Shown here: positions 23,399-25,487 of the stretch, piece after piece
How the letters are laid out: every line of letters begins with the position of its first letter
Position numbering within the stretch: position 1 is the first letter of the stretch
Source: CBHWET01 sp966112985
GTDB lineage: Bacteria; Verrucomicrobiota; Verrucomicrobiia; Limisphaerales; JACDHS01
DNA length: 25,487 nucleotides
Assembly: GCA_966112985.1 (NCBI GenBank)
Contig: CBHWET010000024.1
Coordinates: forward strand, 1 to 25,487
Reading direction: 5' to 3'
The notes under the pieces: generated by a model
Told to the model about the DNA's origin: nothing
What the model saw: the letters and a program-made list of their open reading frames with translations, nothing else
Database searches by the model: none
Made by a program: the position numbers and the translations under genes

Positions 23399-24828
23399 TG
23401 GCAAAAAAGCACTCGAGGAACGAGCCAGCGCGTTGGTTTGGAGCCGGGAATCGTAATAATTTGCTCCTCTTCCCCCACAAAATGTTTGGGATCTTCCATG
23501 GCAAGAATTATGTAACCAAGGACCTCGATCATGCCGTATTTCGGAGGATATCTATCCAGAACGTGCTCCAATGTCTGGGTTTGATTGTCTGCTAAGATTT
23601 CTCTCACATTGCGCTTCATTTGTTCAAGGCTGATATGTGCGAGGTTCGAAAACGCTTTTAACTCCTCTTTGCTAATCCGGTTGTCTGCTACTTCAACTAA
23701 ACCAAGCGCGTTCATCGCGGTAGGGACCTGCCACAAAGGACGGCTCATGGCATTGTAAAATTCGCTGATCTCGTTCTGTTCAAAGATGGGTTCGGTAGGC
23801 GGATTGCTTCTCACAGCGATAGCGAGTGCCTGAATTTCTTGGATCAACTCGTGAACTTTTTCGCGGTCAGCAGCGACCCGAGAATCTAAAACACGCCGTA
23901 AATTGGTCGCCATCCGCTCGGCCGATGCTAATACCTTTTCGCCTTCGATAAGCAAATGATGGGTCAGATTACGCAACAGCGGTGATGCTTTAAGTTTCTC
24001 ATGCAGCTGATCCAGCGCAAGAACTCGGTCCATCGCTTGCTGAAACTTTTCGCGTTTGTCACCGGATAAAAGCAAGCCCCAGAATGCGTAAAATGACTGG
24101 CCTTGTTCTGATCTGCGGAGATTATCATTGGCATCAAGCATATTGCCCAAAATCGCTCCCTTGGTCGCCCCGGGCTTCGCGTGTTGTTCTGCAATTAACT
24201 GAGCAATGTTTTTGAGATTATCTTCGACGAGACGGAAATCTCCGAGTAATTCCCTCGCTGTGGACAGGATCTGCGCAAACCGTTCGTTGATTTGGACGCC
24301 TGTGTATGTAGGCGCTACTCCTGATGCGCGGATTTGATCGATTTCCTTTCGGATTTGAGCCTCATCTGCCTCGAGTTGCTTTATCCGTTCATTAACGTCC
24401 GTAGTTGTATTTCGCAATAAATCGTCAAGCCCCTTGAAAATGCTGTCCAAGCGTCCTTCCGTTCCCACGAAACCTGCCGTTCCAGCTAATTGCTCCATCC
24501 AAAGAAGTGCCTTCTCAGATCCAGACGTTAGTTCGAATACCGGTTCTAAAGAGTCTTCCAAAAAATATCGGCGAAGATATTGATGGGAATCATCGCACCA
24601 TATCGACAAGTATTGGGTGCTGGCCATCGGGTATTTATCCGGTTCGGCCTCTCGAAGCTCTTCCAAATACGTTTCCAATATTGCGCGGAGCGTTCCCTCA
24701 GAAATCATCGGGCGATGCTGCGCTTTGAATGCGCGGAACAGAAATCCGAGCACCATCGCCGCATTATCTCCCCGCAGCAGGTCGATGGCCGGATATGCCA
24801 TGAATGCTCGAAATTCCTGATAGTTCAT
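23395..24828 (-). CDS. jetA: Wadjet type I JetA (DUF3375, MukF-like kleisin)
   Basis: A 477-residue protein, usual length for DUF3375. The N-terminal winged-helix region has YPAIDLLRGDNAAMVLGFLF and YPMASTQYLSIWCDDSHQYL. The middle is helical with a coiled coil (IKQLEADEAQIRKEIDQIRA), followed by the conserved GATKGAILGNMLDAND and SEQGQSFYAFWGLLLS. The C-terminal wing includes KYGMIEVLGYIILAMED. The kleisin links JetB and the JetC heads. This is the first gene of jetABCD. The ATG at 24828 lacks a strong ribosome-binding site. The promoter must lie in the 230 bp shared with the divergent small ORF at 25059. Confidence 0.93.
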   Translation of the reverse strand: MNYQEFRAFMAYPAIDLLRGDNAAMVLGFLFRAFKAQHRPMISEGTLRAILETYLEELREAEPDKYPMASTQYLSIWCDDSHQYLRRYFLEDSLEPVFELTSGSEKALLWMEQLAGTAGFVGTEGRLDSIFKGLDDLLRNTTTDVNERIKQLEADEAQIRKEIDQIRASGVAPTYTGVQINERFAQILSTARELLGDFRLVEDNLKNIAQLIAEQHAKPGATKGAILGNMLDANDNLRRSEQGQSFYAFWGLLLSGDKREKFQQAMDRVLALDQLHEKLKASPLLRNLTHHLLIEGEKVLASAERMATNLRRVLDSRVAADREKVHELIQEIQALAIAVRSNPPTEPIFEQNEISEFYNAMSRPLWQVPTAMNALGLVEVADNRISKEELKAFSNLAHISLEQMKRNVREILADNQTQTLEHVLDRYPPKYGMIEVLGYIILAMEDPKHFVGEEEQIITIPGSKPTRWLVPRVLFCQ

Positions 24829-24992
24829 CGTTCTTGTTCACCAGCCGGAATAGCATTTATATGACAATTACTAAAGAGTTCCCTTGCCAGTGACTTCAAA
24901 AATTCGGCGAAGGCAGTGATCCAGTTGGCGCCCGCCAGAGTAAAGAAACCGGTGCTAATTGACAACCATAGCTTCCGCCACAAGGAGGATTT

Positions 24993-25009
24993 GATTTGAC
25001 TTTCAAATC
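24993..25009. promoter_or_regulatory. Inverted repeat between divergent genes (operator candidate)
   Basis: GATTTGA-CTT-TCAAATC is a perfect 7-bp inverted repeat with a 3-nt centre. It sits between jetA and the divergent small ORF, 12 bp upstream of a TTGACA box. It could be a regulator binding site for either gene or a small hairpin; no T run follows, so it is not a terminator. Confidence 0.35.
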
Positions 25010-25021
25010 GTAATCAAAGTT

Positions 25022-25050
25022 TTGACATTCTCGTTTCAGGCCGTGTATCA
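25022..25050 (+). promoter_or_regulatory. Sigma-70-like promoter candidate for the small ORF
   Basis: TTGACA (25022-25027), a 17-bp spacer, then GTATCA (25045-25050). The -35 box is perfect and the -10 box only fair. Transcription would begin at about 25057, next to the ATG at 25059, implying a leaderless or nearly leaderless message. Confidence 0.35.
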
Positions 25051-25058
25051 GTCGATTT

Positions 25059-25247
25059 ATGGGTAGTGAATACGAAGATTTCAAGAATGAGAGAGAAAAG
25101 CTCAACGCGGCTAGAAATGCTTTAAAACCAAACAATGAACAGGTCGAGGCGCACGTTCGTGATACGATAGCCACCGCGCGAAAATCACTTCAAAATGACA
25201 TCGCGTTTTTTGAGGGAAAGCTAAACGAACTGAGAAAACCCAAATAG
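25059..25247 (+). CDS. Small helical hypothetical protein
   Basis: A 62-residue, highly charged and entirely helical ORF (DFKNEREKLNAARNALKPNN, then ATARKSLQNDIAFFEGKLNE). No Cys, membrane segment or known motif is present. It reads like a short coiled-coil or a small regulatory or antitoxin-like peptide, but I recognise no family. There is no ribosome-binding site within 10 bp of the ATG; a promoter candidate ends 8 bp upstream, so leaderless translation is possible. It is divergent from jetA and ends 133 bp before the edge repeats. The overlapping minus-strand frame looks like a shadow. Confidence 0.5.
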   Translation: MGSEYEDFKNEREKLNAARNALKPNNEQVEAHVRDTIATARKSLQNDIAFFEGKLNELRKPK

Positions 25248-25380
25248 TTGCCCTGCGGTGGTTCATGCAACCTCGCGAAACTTGAAATTTGAGTTCTTGG
25301 GCAAAACAGGGAAAGTCTCGGCATGTGATGGAAGGGGCATCAAATCAGGTAATCTTCCTGCGTGAAGCCGAGAAAGCATT

Positions 25381-25486
25381 GTCTCACGCCCCCCGGAATT
25401 GCGGCGACTGCGGCCAGGCGGTGGCGTGGACGTTTAATGTGCCGGAAATGCCGTCTCACGCCCCCCGGAATTGCGGCGACTGCGGC
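25381..25486. CRISPR. Two identical 34-bp repeats with a 38-bp spacer at the window edge (CRISPR candidate)
   Basis: GTCTCACGCCCCCCGGAATT followed by GCGGCGACTGCGGC occurs at 25381-25414 and again, identical over 34 bp, at 25453-25486. The 38 bp between them (CAGGCGGTGG...) are unrelated in sequence. Repeat and spacer sizes fit a CRISPR array that continues past the window. No cas gene is in view, and with only two copies the type cannot be told. One alternative must be kept: a frame from ATG 25328 stays open through both repeats to the window end and reads NCGDCG in each, so a coding repeat with CxxC motifs is possible. Perfect identity of the repeats with a wholly different spacer favours CRISPR. 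Confidence 0.5.
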
Positions 25487-25487
25487 A

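Noticed and set aside
24982..25020. Strong AAGGAGGA ribosome-binding-like sequence at 24982-24989
   Set aside because: The only following starts (TTG at 24991 and 24996) run into stops within a few codons, so no gene uses it.

Overview
The window looks like a chromosomal segment of a Verrucomicrobiota-like soil bacterium. This is an inference from gene style only (a UvrB/UvrC-motif protein beside a dihydropteroate synthase-like gene, and an amidase fragment of a type I associate with that phylum); no marker gene fixes the taxonomy. Positions 1-3233 are ordinary chromosomal genes: a UvrB/UvrC-motif protein (partial), a dihydropteroate synthase-like protein, an alpha/beta hydrolase and a beta-lactamase-fold lipoprotein.

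At 3258-3330 (minus strand) lies a damaged tRNA-Arg(UCU). Its T arm, variable loop, anticodon loop and 3' acceptor strand with CCA are intact, but its 5' half is degenerate. Everything recognisable to the right of it is accessory, mostly anti-phage or anti-plasmid. The orientation fits the flank-side remnant of an integration into a tRNA 3' end, so 3258 is a plausible left edge of a defence island that runs past the window end.

The island has four blocks. (1) 3763-6575 (+): two small membrane proteins with overlapping genes, a protein with an unknown beta-rich N part and a HEPN-like helical C part, and a PD-(D/E)XK-like nuclease gene broken by a frameshift and an in-frame TGA. (2) 6623-10747 (+): a 1374-residue protein with a Cap4/DUF4297-type nuclease domain, a STAND-like NTPase and a HEAT-repeat sensor region, in the style of Avs proteins. 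(3) 10991-16846 (+): a complete Shango-type trio (TerB-domain protein, BrxD-like ATPase, Lhr-like helicase). (4) 24828-18367 (-): a complete type I Wadjet operon, jetABCD, which in known systems recognises and cleaves circular plasmid DNA. Shango and Wadjet converge on a 1.3-kb scar (16888-18180) made of a frameshifted response regulator and a chimeric pseudogene joining an N-acetylmuramoyl-L-alanine amidase to the end of a histidine kinase.

The right end has a 62-residue helical ORF divergent from jetA, with a TTGACA promoter candidate, and two identical 34-bp repeats 72 bp apart at the very edge (25381-25486). These could be the first units of a CRISPR array. The least explained parts are the 3763-6575 module, a pair of similar small peptides with an RYVC core on either side of the tRNA remnant, and the edge repeats.
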